A model generated the notes under the pieces. The model was given only the letters and a program-made list of their open reading frames with translations. It had not been told where the DNA came from and searched no databases. A stretch of DNA of 64,000 nt from Snodgrassella alvi (GTDB taxonomy: Bacteria > Pseudomonadota > Gammaproteobacteria > Burkholderiales > Neisseriaceae), in the NCBI RefSeq assembly GCF_002777745.1, contig NZ_MEIO01000062.1, positions 80,668 to 144,667 on the forward strand, given 5' to 3'. How positions within the stretch are numbered: position 1 is the stretch's first letter; the number at the start of each line of letters is the position of its first letter. The position numbers and the translations under genes are program-made. This document shows, piece by piece, positions 28,475 through 38,939 of the stretch.

Positions 28475-29317
28475 TTATAATCCAAATGCTTCGGCATGAA
28501 AGTTAATGTGGCTTTCGATAAAGGTGTGAACAAAATAGTAACTGTGATCGTAGTTTTCGCGGAGGTGATAACGGATATTGACTCCTTTGATTTTGGCTGC
28601 TTGAATGAAATCTTGTGGATGTAATTGTGCCGGATAATATTCATCTGCACTGCCCTGATCAATAAGAATGGGTAATAAAGGCGGATGTTGAGTGATCAGC
28701 TTGGTACTATCGTATGCTGCCCAATCTGCCTGATTACTTCCTAGATAGGCGGTGAATGCTTCTTGTCCCCAGACTCCGGCACTCGGATGGGCAATGGGGG
28801 CGAATGCTGATGCTGCAAGATAACGATGAGGGTTTTTTAAAGCAATCATCAAAGCACCATGACCACCCATGCTGTGTCCGCATAGGCTGCGCTGCTCATT
28901 GACTGGAAAATACTTTTCGATAAGTTCGGGCAGTTCTGTCACCACATAATCATACATCTGATAATGTTGTGCCCATGGTTGTTGCGTGGCATTAACATAA
29001 AATCCGGCACCTTGCCCCAGACTGTAGATATTTGCATCGGCTACATCCGTACCACGTGGGCTGGTGTCTGGCATAACCAGTACTATGCCCCATTCTGCCG
29101 CAAAACGCTGTGCGCCACTTTTAGCGGAAAAATTTTCATCGGTACAGGTTAAGCCACTCAGACAGTACAGTACGGGTAATCGATAACCCTGTAAGGCGCG
29201 TGATGGCAAGTATACGGAAAAAGTCATGTTGCACTGGTTGTAGCGACTGTAATGCTGATAGCGCCGTTGTTCGCCGTTAAACAGTTTGTGGGTGGCAAGT
29301 TGTGTGATATCAGCCAT
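28475..29317 (-). CDS. fghA: S-formylglutathione hydrolase
   Basis: 280-residue alpha/beta-hydrolase (esterase D family) that splits S-formylglutathione into formate and glutathione, the second step of glutathione-dependent formaldehyde detoxification. The nucleophile elbow GHSMGGHGALM places Ser at ~149. Asp ~225 (QGSADEYY) and His ~258 (NYDHSYYF) complete the triad. LSGLTCTDENF is a family signature. It lies 49 bp downstream of adhC on the same strand, the usual pairing. Confidence 0.94.
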   Translation of the reverse strand: MADITQLATHKLFNGEQRRYQHYSRYNQCNMTFSVYLPSRALQGYRLPVLYCLSGLTCTDENFSAKSGAQRFAAEWGIVLVMPDTSPRGTDVADANIYSLGQGAGFYVNATQQPWAQHYQMYDYVVTELPELIEKYFPVNEQRSLCGHSMGGHGALMIALKNPHRYLAASAFAPIAHPSAGVWGQEAFTAYLGSNQADWAAYDSTKLITQHPPLLPILIDQGSADEYYPAQLHPQDFIQAAKIKGVNIRYHLRENYDHSYYFVHTFIESHINFHAEAFGL

Positions 29318-29366
29318 ATGGGTTTATCCGTATTGGGTTGATGAAATATTATGTAAAAATATGATC

Positions 29367-31255
<1,889 letters not shown>

Positions 31256-32089
31256 TTAGGTAAAATGAGACCACACTGGCTGGCATACGGGCGGTAATGG
31301 CGGACAGCAGCCAAGCAACCCACCTCCAAAATCACCATCGCGATGAAAATCACTGCCACAACTGGCCAGAAATCCGAATTGTTGTGCCAACAAGGCATAA
31401 TTCAGACGGTCGTTCAGACTAGAACGTCCGCTGTGTACTTCTATGGCAGTACCACCACAGGTCTTAAAATCACTAAACAGATTGCGGCGTGCAGTGGCCG
31501 ACAGTTCATAACGCATTGGATGCGCAATAACCGCAATGCCACCAGCATGCCGGATGGCCGCGACAACTTCAGCCAGTTCAGCCCACTGGTGTTTGACGCT
31601 ACAGGGTTTTCCATCGCCCAGATATTTACGAAATGCATCTGCTTTTTTGTTTACATGACCGGCACTGACCAGAAAATCAGCAATATGTGTCCGTGTCACC
31701 ATATCTATATTGGTAGCCAGTGCCAGTGTACCTTCATAGGCTCCACTTATGCCCTTTTTGGCCAATTTGTCAGCAATGGCCTGTAAGCGCAGCAGGCGAC
31801 CACTGCGCAGGCGCTGGAGCAGGGTTTGTAATACTTCGTCGTCCAGAGCAATATTCAAGCCAACTATATGTATGGTGCGTCCACGCCAGCTTACTGAGAT
31901 TTCGACACCATTAATTAAAGTTATTCCGGCTTGTGTTGCCTGCAAACGTGCCGTAGCCACACCGCCTGTGTGGTCGTGGTCTGTCAGTGCCAGCAGAGTG
32001 CAGCCATTGGCTTGCGCACGTTGTACAATTTCTGCCGGTGTCAGGGCACCATCGGAAACAGTAGAATGGCAGTGTAAGTCAATACTCAT
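31256..32089 (-). CDS. rnm: PHP-domain phosphatase/exonuclease (RNase AM type)
   Basis: 277 residues of the PHP family, metal-dependent phosphoesterases. MSIDLHCHSTVSDGALTP carries the first His pair and Asp; ALTDHDHTGG and GGIAVIAHPMRY give further metal ligands, and SCGSDFHRDGDFGG the last. E. coli YciV (Rnm, RNase AM) and 3',5'-nucleoside bisphosphate phosphatases share this architecture and length. The E. coli enzyme trims 5' ends of rRNA; the same role is inferred here. The start ATG overlaps the stop of the upstream Oxidored-like gene as ATGA, indicating coupled translation. Confidence 0.85.
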   Translation of the reverse strand: MSIDLHCHSTVSDGALTPAEIVQRAQANGCTLLALTDHDHTGGVATARLQATQAGITLINGVEISVSWRGRTIHIVGLNIALDDEVLQTLLQRLRSGRLLRLQAIADKLAKKGISGAYEGTLALATNIDMVTRTHIADFLVSAGHVNKKADAFRKYLGDGKPCSVKHQWAELAEVVAAIRHAGGIAVIAHPMRYELSATARRNLFSDFKTCGGTAIEVHSGRSSLNDRLNYALLAQQFGFLASCGSDFHRDGDFGGGLLGCCPPLPPVCQPVWSHFT

Positions 32090-32259
32090 AAGTTAATTTC
32101 ATTTGTCGGCGATGATGTGGCCGGTTGCGCTTGTCGGGCTTCATATGCAGCTTGTTCGCGGTAATAAATCTGCCAGACGCAGGCATCGCCACAATCGCTG
32201 TTGCAGCACTCCCAGTCTTCTGGAGGGACTGGCCGAGTTGATAATTCTGGTATGTTCAT
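32086..32259 (-). CDS. Oxidoreductase-like domain mini-protein
   Basis: 57 residues: MNIPELSTRPVPPEDWECC, then NSDCGDACVWQIYYREQAAY. The Pro-rich start and the Trp-Glu-Cys-Cys...Cys...Cys-Val-Trp...Tyr pattern match the small Oxidored-like domain (Pfam Oxidored-like family), whose biochemical role is unknown; the four to five Cys suggest metal or redox chemistry. ATGA overlaps at both ends link it to the S4 protein upstream and the PHP protein downstream. Confidence 0.8.
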   Translation of the reverse strand: MNIPELSTRPVPPEDWECCNSDCGDACVWQIYYREQAAYEARQAQPATSSPTNEINL

Positions 32260-32480
32260 ACCTGACTGTTAATTACGCAGATTTCACAGTCTGCCAGCTG
32301 GATACGATCACCAGCAACAATTTTTGCTGTTTTACGGGTTTCCGGCTGGTGGTTACGCAGTACTTTGCCTTCGGCAATCAGTTGCTTGGCACGCCCCCCA
32401 CTTTCTGCCAGTCCGGCCAATTTGAGTAAATCACATAACGCAATATGAGGATGTCCGGCTAAATCGAATTGCTGCTTCAT
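32256..32480 (-). CDS. RNA-binding S4-domain protein (YbcJ-like)
   Basis: 74 residues from the ATG at 32480, supported by AAGGG 8 bp upstream; a longer frame from 32528 lacks such a site. Nearly the whole protein is one S4 RNA-binding fold: LCDLLKLAGLAESGGRAKQLI, EGKVLRNHQPETRK and AGDRIQL. Single-domain S4 proteins of this size bind structured RNA; the target is unknown. First gene of a three-gene unit with the Oxidored-like protein and Rnm, joined by 4-bp ATGA overlaps. Confidence 0.85.
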   Translation of the reverse strand: MKQQFDLAGHPHIALCDLLKLAGLAESGGRAKQLIAEGKVLRNHQPETRKTAKIVAGDRIQLADCEICVINSQV

Positions 32481-32609
32481 CTGTTGTGCCCTTAAATAAA
32501 TGGCTATTGTAGCGATTATCTGTGTCAAGCAGAATATTGTATGCTGCGGTGGCTACGTTAGGAGCATAAAATATGTTATGGTTGAAGCAGAATTTACCGG
32601 AGAATTGTT

Positions 32610-33767
32610 GTGGACACCCTTAATTGGTTACGCCAGCTTATTGCTTTTGATACCACTAGCCGCCAGAGTAATCTGGCTCTGATTAACCATGTGGCTAATT
32701 ATCTGGAAAGCCGGCAATTGTCGCCATGGCTGATACATAATGTAAGTGGAGACAAAGCTAACCTGTTTGTAACGATTGCTGCGGCTGATGGCAGTACAAC
32801 AGGTGGGGTGGTGTTTTCTGGTCATACAGATGTGGTGCCGGTAGATGGACAAGACTGGTTGTCTGATCCGTTTGTAGCCGATGTGCGTGATGGTTGTGTA
32901 TATGGTCGAGGCAGTAGTGATATGAAGGGTTTTATTGCCAGTGTGCTCGCCGCCGTTCCTGCCATGCAGGCTGCCAAACTGAAAATGCCATTACATATCG
33001 CTTTATCTTTTGATGAAGAAATCGGCTGTCTTGGTGCGCCGGTTATGCTGGCGGAACTGGAGAAACGAGGTTTGCAGCCACAATTCTGTATTGTGGGTGA
33101 ACCTACATCCATGCAGATGGTAGTGGCTCATAAAGGTATCCATACGTTCTGTTGTGAGGTACACGGTAAGAATGCCCATTCTTCGCTTACGCCCAATGGT
33201 GTAAATGCGATTGAATATGCTGCCCGCTTGATTGTATTCATCAATCAGTTGGCGCAACAGTTACAGCAACGGGCAGATTTGGATCATGCCTTTGATATAC
33301 CATTTACTACAGTATCTACCGGCCTGATTAGGGGTGGTACAGCCATCAATATTGTGCCTGATTACTGTGCCTTTGAGTTTGATTATCGCAATCTGCCACA
33401 TATGACAGTGGAAGAACTGATTAAGCCTATTCAACACTATATTACAACAGAGCTTTTACCTGCCATGCAGGCTGTTGCACCAGAAGCAGTAATTAAACTG
33501 ACGCATAATGTGCAAGTACCCGCCCTGAATGATAAGAATAATCAACAGCTGCATGCTTTGATTGCCCAACTGGTGGATATTGAACAGCGCGCTAAAGTAG
33601 CCTATGCTACTGAAGGAGGTCTGTTTCAGAATAGTGGCATCAGCACGGTGGTATGTGGTCCCGGTAGTATTACTGTGGCACACAAAGCCAATGAATATAT
33701 CGAACTGGAGCAGCTAAATCGCTGTGACCATTTTTTGCACAGATTGATTGAAGCACAAAGTTTGTAA
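32610..33767 (+). CDS. argE: Acetylornithine deacetylase (M20 peptidase family)
   Basis: 385 residues from GTG at 32610 with GGAG 7 bp upstream. Removes the acetyl group from N-acetylornithine in arginine synthesis. Zinc ligands are in FSGHTDVVPVDG (His72, Asp74 nearby), GRGSSDMKGF (Asp104), FDEEIGC (Glu136/137) and VGEPT (Glu164); the last His is in VAHKANEYIE. KNAHSSLTPNGVNAIE is the dimerisation-domain signature. The close relative DapE is less likely because GGVVFSGHTDVVPVDGQDW and the C-terminal AHKANEY favour ArgE. ArgE implies the linear arginine route, whereas Neisseria uses ArgJ. Confidence 0.85.
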   Translation: MDTLNWLRQLIAFDTTSRQSNLALINHVANYLESRQLSPWLIHNVSGDKANLFVTIAAADGSTTGGVVFSGHTDVVPVDGQDWLSDPFVADVRDGCVYGRGSSDMKGFIASVLAAVPAMQAAKLKMPLHIALSFDEEIGCLGAPVMLAELEKRGLQPQFCIVGEPTSMQMVVAHKGIHTFCCEVHGKNAHSSLTPNGVNAIEYAARLIVFINQLAQQLQQRADLDHAFDIPFTTVSTGLIRGGTAINIVPDYCAFEFDYRNLPHMTVEELIKPIQHYITTELLPAMQAVAPEAVIKLTHNVQVPALNDKNNQQLHALIAQLVDIEQRAKVAYATEGGLFQNSGISTVVCGPGSITVAHKANEYIELEQLNRCDHFLHRLIEAQSL

Positions 33768-33856
33768 CACTTGTAATAAAGCTTGGTTTCGCACTACTAA
33801 ATGTAATTGGTCTGATTACCGACTGGTAAGGATTAGTTCAATAACAGGAAAATCAA

Positions 33857-34255
33857 ATGACAACAAAACGCTTTTTATCTACAGGGATATTGTTAATATC
33901 TCTGACATTTTCCAGTGTGCCTGTACAGGCGAATGAGGTAAATATGTATATGGGTGCGATTACGATGAGTTATGCGCGCTTTAATGCGGCGCAAACGATA
34001 GTCGATGCCCGTAAGGCCTTAGCCAGTATGCGTACTGCGGCAGTAGCGGCTCGGGCACAAAAACCAAACGCGCTGGCAAATGTTGCGTCAAATAACCCTA
34101 AATTGAAGATGTATCAGTTGGAAATAGATAAATTAATTGCTGAAATCGATAAAACCAGTAAGCTAGTTAACGCTGGAAAATTGGCACAGGCTAAGACAGA
34201 AGGCAAGAAAATATTGCAATTACGTGATGAAGGTCATGCGGCGATGAAGCACTGA
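33857..34255 (+). CDS. cybC: Cytochrome b562, periplasmic
   Basis: 132 residues with a 25-residue Sec signal peptide (MTTKRFLSTGILLISLTFSS, cleavage after VQA). In the mature 107-residue protein the heme-axial ligands fall exactly at Met7 (NEVNMYM) and His102 (LRDEGH), and Arg98 is also conserved, as in E. coli cytochrome b562. The expected helical pattern and the KALASMRTAAVAARAQKP segment agree with the family. It is a soluble four-helix-bundle electron carrier of unknown partner. SD AGGAAAA precedes the ATG. Monocistronic. Confidence 0.85.
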   Translation: MTTKRFLSTGILLISLTFSSVPVQANEVNMYMGAITMSYARFNAAQTIVDARKALASMRTAAVAARAQKPNALANVASNNPKLKMYQLEIDKLIAEIDKTSKLVNAGKLAQAKTEGKKILQLRDEGHAAMKH

Positions 34256-34658
34256 AATGATTATGGTTTATGTTTTTGTATATTAAATATAAAATAATGC
34301 TGGTGCAGAGTGTAAAAAGCCTGGTTCCGCCCCTTAAAAAAAGCTAAAGAACCAGGAAACATAGACAAACAAAGTGGTAGTGGATAATGACCAGAATTCG
34401 TAATTCTGTACCGACATCATCCTATATTAGTTAGACAATTGCTTTTTTGAAACATCTTTCAACCCTTTTCTACAATCAGAAAATTGTAGTAATTAATACA
34501 AAAATTATAATAAATAAAGTATCTTATTAAAAAACTAATTATTTCGTTACCGATTGTATTACTCAATTAGTCACGCTGTCAGGTTTCACAGGATAAATAA
34601 TCAATTTTTTAGGTAATTCAGTTTATATCTGATAAATAGGCATATATCAGGTTTAAAG

Positions 34659-34904
34659 GTGTTTTTTCACGCAAATTACATATGGCAAGGCTCCGATGAA
34701 ACCTGCGTGCCGTTCATTAAAACCATCGCTGGAGGAAACAGGCGTAACATGTACGCTTCCAAATGGCGGTTTCTCGCCACAAATGTAGTCATAAACACTG
34801 CCCTTCCTGATTATTCTAACCAAACCGCTAATGCGCTTCCAGACGCAGGGGCGGCAGAAGAATGGCAAGGCTGGAAGACCGTTAATCAGAACCGGCAGGC
34901 GTAA
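34659..34904 (+). CDS. Unrecognised small ORF, possibly prophage-derived
   Basis: 81 codons from a GTG at 34659 (MFFHANYIWQGS...), including YASKWRFLATNVVINTALPD and AGAAEEWQGW. GC is visibly higher than in the flanking DNA. I have a vague impression that similar short proteins occur in prophage or integrated-element regions of gamma-proteobacteria, but cannot name a family. A further stop-broken stretch, MRYHNMKISMVYLSDKTAFQS, follows near 34960-35025. It may be a relic. No good ribosome-binding site. Confidence 0.3.
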   Translation: MFFHANYIWQGSDETCVPFIKTIAGGNRRNMYASKWRFLATNVVINTALPDYSNQTANALPDAGAAEEWQGWKTVNQNRQA

Positions 34905-35264
34905 AGCCTCCCTGCCATTGTCTACCATGGAAAAGGTATGCCAATGACTTGGTAAACAGAATATGAGATACCACAATATGAAAATATCAATGGTTTATCT
35001 GTCTGATAAAACAGCCTTCCAGAGCTGACCGTACTATTTAATACGGCTTAGTCATCATACTGGCGGTTAATTATATTTGTCAAGAATGTGTTAAGTAAAT
35101 ATTAGAATTAATAATAATTGTAACCTTAAAAATGAATAATGTGTGTATTGTAAACAATAAATAGTTTTTAGATAACAATATGTTATTAAATTAGTTTTTT
35201 TGTAAATAAATTGTATATTATTGTGGTATTGATAAAATTTCAATATGTTGTATATCTAAAATTG

Positions 35265-35311
35265 AAATTTGTATGAATTAGTGAAATGGCTACATTAATT
35301 CATACAAATTT
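35265..35311. repeat. Perfect 16-bp hairpin in AT-rich DNA
   Basis: AAATTTGTATGAATTA (35265-35280) and TAATTCATACAAATTT (35296-35311) are exact inverse copies around a 15-nt loop, followed by TTTA. It may be an orphan terminator or the end of a lost mobile element; no gene reads into it now. Confidence 0.55.
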
Positions 35312-35374
35312 TTAGGGGCAAGATAAACTTAACTCTAAAACTAAAAAGAAAAAAATGAAACATCAATAAAAACG

Positions 35375-36425
35375 CGCATGACGCACTATTAATGCTGATT
35401 TAACAGGGACAATGGTTAAACTATAGTAATAGAAAATCATGCAGTGAAGTGTTCAAGGAATATGGTTTGACACCATCCGCTTTAGACCGTTGAATAAGCC
35501 AATCAGGCAACAGTGGTTCATTTAAGGCTAAAGATAATCGCATTCCAGAACAAAATGAACTGATTGTGTTACGAAAAGAACTTAAACAGTTAGGGATGGA
35601 AAACGATATCCCAAAGCAGGCTGCACTGATAATGGCATGAAAATCAAAATCCTGAAAGTAAACTAACATCGTTATGCTGTGGCGGCATTATGTCGCTGCT
35701 TGGGTATATCCAGACATCATGTCTATAATCAGTACAAAGCAACTAAACAGAAATCGATCACCAATTACGCCGATAAGATATTGGCGATTTTTAATCGCAG
35801 CTATCAATCATATGAAACCAGATGCATTCGTTTTGCCTTACAAAAAGTACACAGTTAAACGTTCTTGAGGATATCGAACGGCAAGCAAGGACCCAGCAGC
35901 TAATCATTTACAACGTCAGTTGGATGTAGGTGCCTAACAGCAGATGATAATGGCAGACTTAACCTATAAGCGTGTTTGCCATCACTGGATTTATTTATGT
36001 GTGTTACTGAATTTATCTAATCGATAGATTGCCGGCTTATGGTGTTGGTTAATATAAAACAGCAGTTGTAGTGATGCGTGCATCAGGTCAGTTTAAGCAA
36101 CCGTTGTCATCATTAAATTTATTTCATTTAGATAGAGGAAAGGAGTTTGATAATCAGTTGCTAGCAGAGGGTTTCAATACATTTAATATTCAACGTTCGT
36201 TGAGTAAAAAGGGTACCGGCATGACAATGCGGTTGCAGAGGCAACATTTAAAGATATTAAAACTACGTTTGTTAAAGGGAAAAAGTTGATGATAACCGGA
36301 GAATAACAGCAAGCCCTTTCGGCTTATGCTTATTGGTATATCACAAATGCTTACATTTCTCGTTAGGCTCTTTGCTTCCGGTAGAATTTAACAAACGGCT
36401 ACCTCTTAATTTTGTTATTCGAATA
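35375..36425 (+). mobile_element. IS3-family (IS150-like) element, copy 1, degraded
   Basis: OrfA remnants (KEYGLTPSALDR, then [31 protein letters not shown]) at ~35450-35640 are followed by OrfB remnants (CRCLGISRHHVYNQYKATKQ near 35695; DRGKEFDNQLLAEG near 36130; HDNAVAEATFKDIKTTFVKG in another frame near 36218-36280). Frameshifts and stops break every part. Compared with copy 2 it lacks ~60 bp near 35845. Exact ends are unclear. Confidence 0.7.
35455..36305 (+). pseudogene. IS150-like OrfA/OrfB transposase pseudogene, copy 1
   Basis: Sequence coding for an IS3-family transposase (HTH OrfA plus integrase OrfB) with at least four disruptions: TGA after the LDR motif, TGA after LIMA, TGA within the first OrfB third near 35867, and a frameshift at the GGTACCGG site just before the Asn-Ala-Val-Ala-Glu catalytic block. 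The last frameshift is present identically in copy 2. Confidence 0.7.
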
Positions 36426-36480
36426 TGGGTTATCATTTAAATTGTTATAGTACATCCAGTATCGCACAAGAAAATGATGA

Positions 36481-36843
36481 TTATTTTTTCTGAAGATAAC
36501 GTTTTTTGATTGCTGCGATTTCATTACTCTGTGAGGCATCAATACATTTCATCACCGTTAGCTGTATACCTGTATTGTAACTTTTATAAGAACGTTTCAG
36601 ATAATCATGGGTAACCTGCGCGGCTTCTTTATAGGCTTCAGCGGGATAGCGACCGCGTTCAACATAAGCTCCGACTGCAGCATTAGCTTCTCGCCGCAGA
36701 ATCTCACCAGAGTCAATTTGTGCGAGACAATAGCTAAGGGTGAAATTTTCCAGATCATTTTTCAGAAAGGAACGTTCCTGAGCAGATGCTGTAGAAATAC
36801 TGAGCATCAGTAAGCTACTTAATGATATTATTTTAAAATCCAT
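36481..36843 (-). CDS. Tai4-like T6SS amidase immunity protein
   Basis: 120 residues with a signal peptide (MDFKIISLSSLLMLSISTAS, cleavage about residue 22), so periplasmic. The mature part resembles Tai4-family immunity proteins, which bind and neutralise the peptidoglycan amidase Tae4 delivered by type VI secretion: NFTLSYCLAQI, then ANAAVGAYVERGRYPAEAYKE, then LTVMKCIDASQS, with two Cys that could form a disulfide. The identification is strengthened by the effector-like remnant directly upstream (36828-36956), which overlaps the tai4 start. The frame is intact, so it may still protect against kin or rival Tae4. It lies between two dead IS copies. Confidence 0.7.
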   Translation of the reverse strand: MDFKIISLSSLLMLSISTASAQERSFLKNDLENFTLSYCLAQIDSGEILRREANAAVGAYVERGRYPAEAYKEAAQVTHDYLKRSYKSYNTGIQLTVMKCIDASQSNEIAAIKKRYLQKK

Positions 36844-36956
36844 AATTTAACCTCACTTGCTGACTCGTAATAGCATTTATCAGAACAACCGGAGCCATCC
36901 CATAATGTGGCATAACCAGTCGCAGCAGACCAAGAAACATTGAAAACAACTAATCC
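36828..36956 (-). pseudogene. 3' fossil of a Tae4-like amidase effector gene
   Basis: A 42-codon open stretch reads GLVVFNVSWSAATGYATLWD, then GSGCSDKCYYESASEVKLWI, then LK and TAA. This matches the C-terminal end of Tae4 amidases (hydrophobic VVF strand, Trp-Ser-x-Ala-Thr-Gly-His-x-x-Leu-Trp, Cys-Ser-Asp-x-Cys-Tyr). Where the family has the catalytic His in TGH, this sequence has Tyr. A stop lies immediately upstream, and 60 bp further on IS150-like copy 2 begins, so the N-terminal part with the catalytic Cys is gone. The stop overlaps the tai4 start by 16 bp, as in effector-immunity pairs. Confidence 0.65.
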
Positions 36957-37019
36957 TTACAGTAAAAAAGTATTTCTTTTACTTTAAATATATTTATGCT
37001 CTATCTCCGTGAGTACGTC

Positions 37020-38125
37020 TCTGAGCGTGATAAGCACCGATGATTTTGTAAAAATGGCCGGATAAATTTTATCAGCGCGGAAAATCGTGTAGTAAATGGG
37101 TCAAGGGATATGATTTGATGCCATTCACTTTCGACCATTGGATAAGCCAATCAGGCAACAGTGGTTCATTTAAGGCTAAAGATAACCGCATTCCAGAACA
37201 AAATGAACTGATTGTGTTACGAAAAGAACTTAAACAGCTACGGATGGAAAACGATACCCCAAACAGGCTGCACTGATAATGGCACGAAAATCAAAATCCT
37301 GAAAGTAAACTAACATTGTTATACTGTGGCGGCACTATGCTGTTCCTTAACTAGATTCAGACATTATACTTATTATCAGTGCCAAGCAACTAAACAGAAA
37401 GCGACCGCTAATTACATCGATAAAGTATTCACGATTTCTAATCATTTCTAATTGCAGCTATTAATCATATAGAACCAGACGCATTTGTTTTGCCTTATAA
37501 CAAGCGTGCATCTGTGTTTTCTTTCGTTACATTGCCCGCGCTAACATTGATATCACAAGGTACACAGTTAAACGTTACTGAGGATATCAAACGGCAAGCA
37601 AGGACGCAGCAGCAGCTAATCATTTACAACGTCAGTTAGATGTAGGTACCTATAATGGCAGATTTAACCTATAAGCGTGTTTGCCATCACTGGATTTATT
37701 TATGTGTGTTACTGAATTTATCTAATCGATAGATTACCGGCTTATGGTGTTGGTTAATATAAAACAGCAGTTGTAGTGATGCGTGCATCAGGTCAGTTTA
37801 AGTAACCGTTGTCATCATTAAATTTATTTCATTTAGATAGAGGAAAGGAGTTTGATAATCAGTTGCTAGCAGAGGGTTTCAATACATTTAATATTCAACG
37901 TTCGTTGAGTAAAAAGGGTACCGGCATGACAATGCGGTTGCAGAGGCAACATTTAAAAATATTAAAACTGCGTTTGTTAAAGGGAAAAAGTTGATGATAA
38001 CCGGAGAATAACAGCAAGCCCTTTCGGCTTATGCTAATTGGTATATCACAAATGCTTACATTTCTCGTTAGGCTCTTTGCTTCCGGTAGAATTTAACAAA
38101 CGACTACTCCTTAGCTTTGTGGCTT
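37020..38125 (+). mobile_element. IS3-family (IS150-like) element, copy 2, degraded
   Basis: Same element and orientation as copy 1. OrfA remnants (KFYQRGKSCSKWVKGYDLMP) start near 37055, and the 3' part from ~37560 to 38100 is almost identical to copy 1 (~35865-36400). It retains ~60 bp around 37500-37560 missing in copy 1. Ends are not precisely definable. Confidence 0.7.
37055..37995 (+). pseudogene. IS150-like OrfA/OrfB transposase pseudogene, copy 2
   Basis: It carries the same GGTACCGG frameshift as copy 1 before the catalytic-Glu block, plus its own stop (TAACCG at 37802 where copy 1 has CAACCG) and a one-base loss in the OrfA region near 37257. The last 185 bp of the coding part differ from copy 1 at only a few bases. 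Confidence 0.7.
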
Positions 38126-38330
38126 GAATACGTGTTGCCATTTCAATCACTATATAAATAATAAATAAATTAACATATGAAATTAATAGTCACTTTCATA
38201 TATTTCAAGCAATAAACGGCTTAGATCTGATTGTAATTAATCAGTTTAAGTGAACAGGGATTAGAAAAATTAACAAAACTGTATATTGCGCCATCCCATA
38301 TTGCTTTGGGTTAACAGCATATATGAGCTG

Positions 38331-38365
38331 ATTAAAATAGCCACGATGCTACTTGTCACCGTGGC
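38331..38365 (-). terminator. Rho-independent terminator of hpt
   Basis: On the minus strand GCCACG and CGTGGC (38360-38365 and 38340-38345) enclose a 14-nt loop and run into TATTTTAAT, 11 bp after the hpt stop. Confidence 0.7.
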
Positions 38366-38375
38366 GCAATAATTA

Positions 38376-38939
38376 TTATTCAGCTAGAGCGTAAATTTCA
38401 TCCAGATTGCGCCATTTACCTTCAGCATCCATGCCATAGCCAAATACATAGCGATTAGGAACGTCTAGTCCGACAAAGTCGGCCATAATCGGTTTATCTT
38501 TGCCAATCAGTTTGTTAGCAAAAACAGCAGTGGAGCAACTGGCTGCGCCCATTTCCAGTATCTGTTTTTTTACTGCGGCCAGAGTATGCCCTTCATCGAG
38601 AATATCATCCAGTACCAGAATATGGCGTCCTACTACGGCGTTTTGCGGGGCACGCAGCCACTGATAGCTCCCACCCTGAAGTTTGTCACCATAGCGTGAA
38701 ATATGGATGTAATCGAAATCCAGTGGAAAGCGCAGCAATGGTAATAACTTGCCAGTAAAGACAACTGCACCACCCATTACTGGTAATACAAGCGGGTATT
38801 TGTCGCTCAATGCAGTAGTGATGTCCGCAGCCATTTGTTCCAGTCTAGCTTCACAGGTACTGCGGTCAAACAGTAGGTCTGCTTTATCCAGCATTGTCTG
38901 AGTCTCGGTGCGTTTGGCAGTTAAGTCAATTATGCTCAT
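38376..38939 (-). CDS. hpt: Hypoxanthine-guanine phosphoribosyltransferase
   Basis: 187 residues. Transfers the phosphoribosyl group of PRPP to hypoxanthine or guanine for purine salvage. The PRPP-binding loop HILVLDDILDEGHTL (~106-120) carries the acidic pair and Gly. PVMGGAVVFTGKLLPLL is the first conserved loop, and DFVGLDVPNRYVFGYGMD the base-recognition region with the late Asp-Val. The version resembles the beta/gamma-proteobacterial PRK09162-type protein. Monocistronic with its own terminator. Confidence 0.9.
   Translation of the reverse strand: MSIIDLTAKRTETQTMLDKADLLFDRSTCEARLEQMAADITTALSDKYPLVLPVMGGAVVFTGKLLPLLRFPLDFDYIHISRYGDKLQGGSYQWLRAPQNAVVGRHILVLDDILDEGHTLAAVKKQILEMGAASCSTAVFANKLIGKDKPIMADFVGLDVPNRYVFGYGMDAEGKWRNLDEIYALAE

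Larger units (their letters stand above)
34256..35374. other. AT-rich degraded intergenic region
   Basis: 1.1 kb between cybC and the first IS150-like copy. It holds an imperfect hairpin CCTGGTTC/GAACCAGG (34320-34356), a GC-richer coding-looking patch at 34659-34980 (separate entry) and a strong hairpin at 35265-35311. The flanks (34440-34640, 35090-35240) are extremely AT-rich with no recognisable gene. Confidence 0.5.

Noticed and set aside
34653..34976. 107-codon minus-strand frame (MWYLIFCLPSHW...)
   Set aside because: It is the antisense of the better-looking plus-strand frame at 34659-34904 and shows no start signal or family signature.
37000..37080. Minus-strand stretch DKIYPAIFTKSSVLITLRDV as more of the Tae4 fossil
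   Set aside because: It overlaps the OrfA start of the IS150-like copy on the other strand, and its similarity to Tae4 is too weak to claim.
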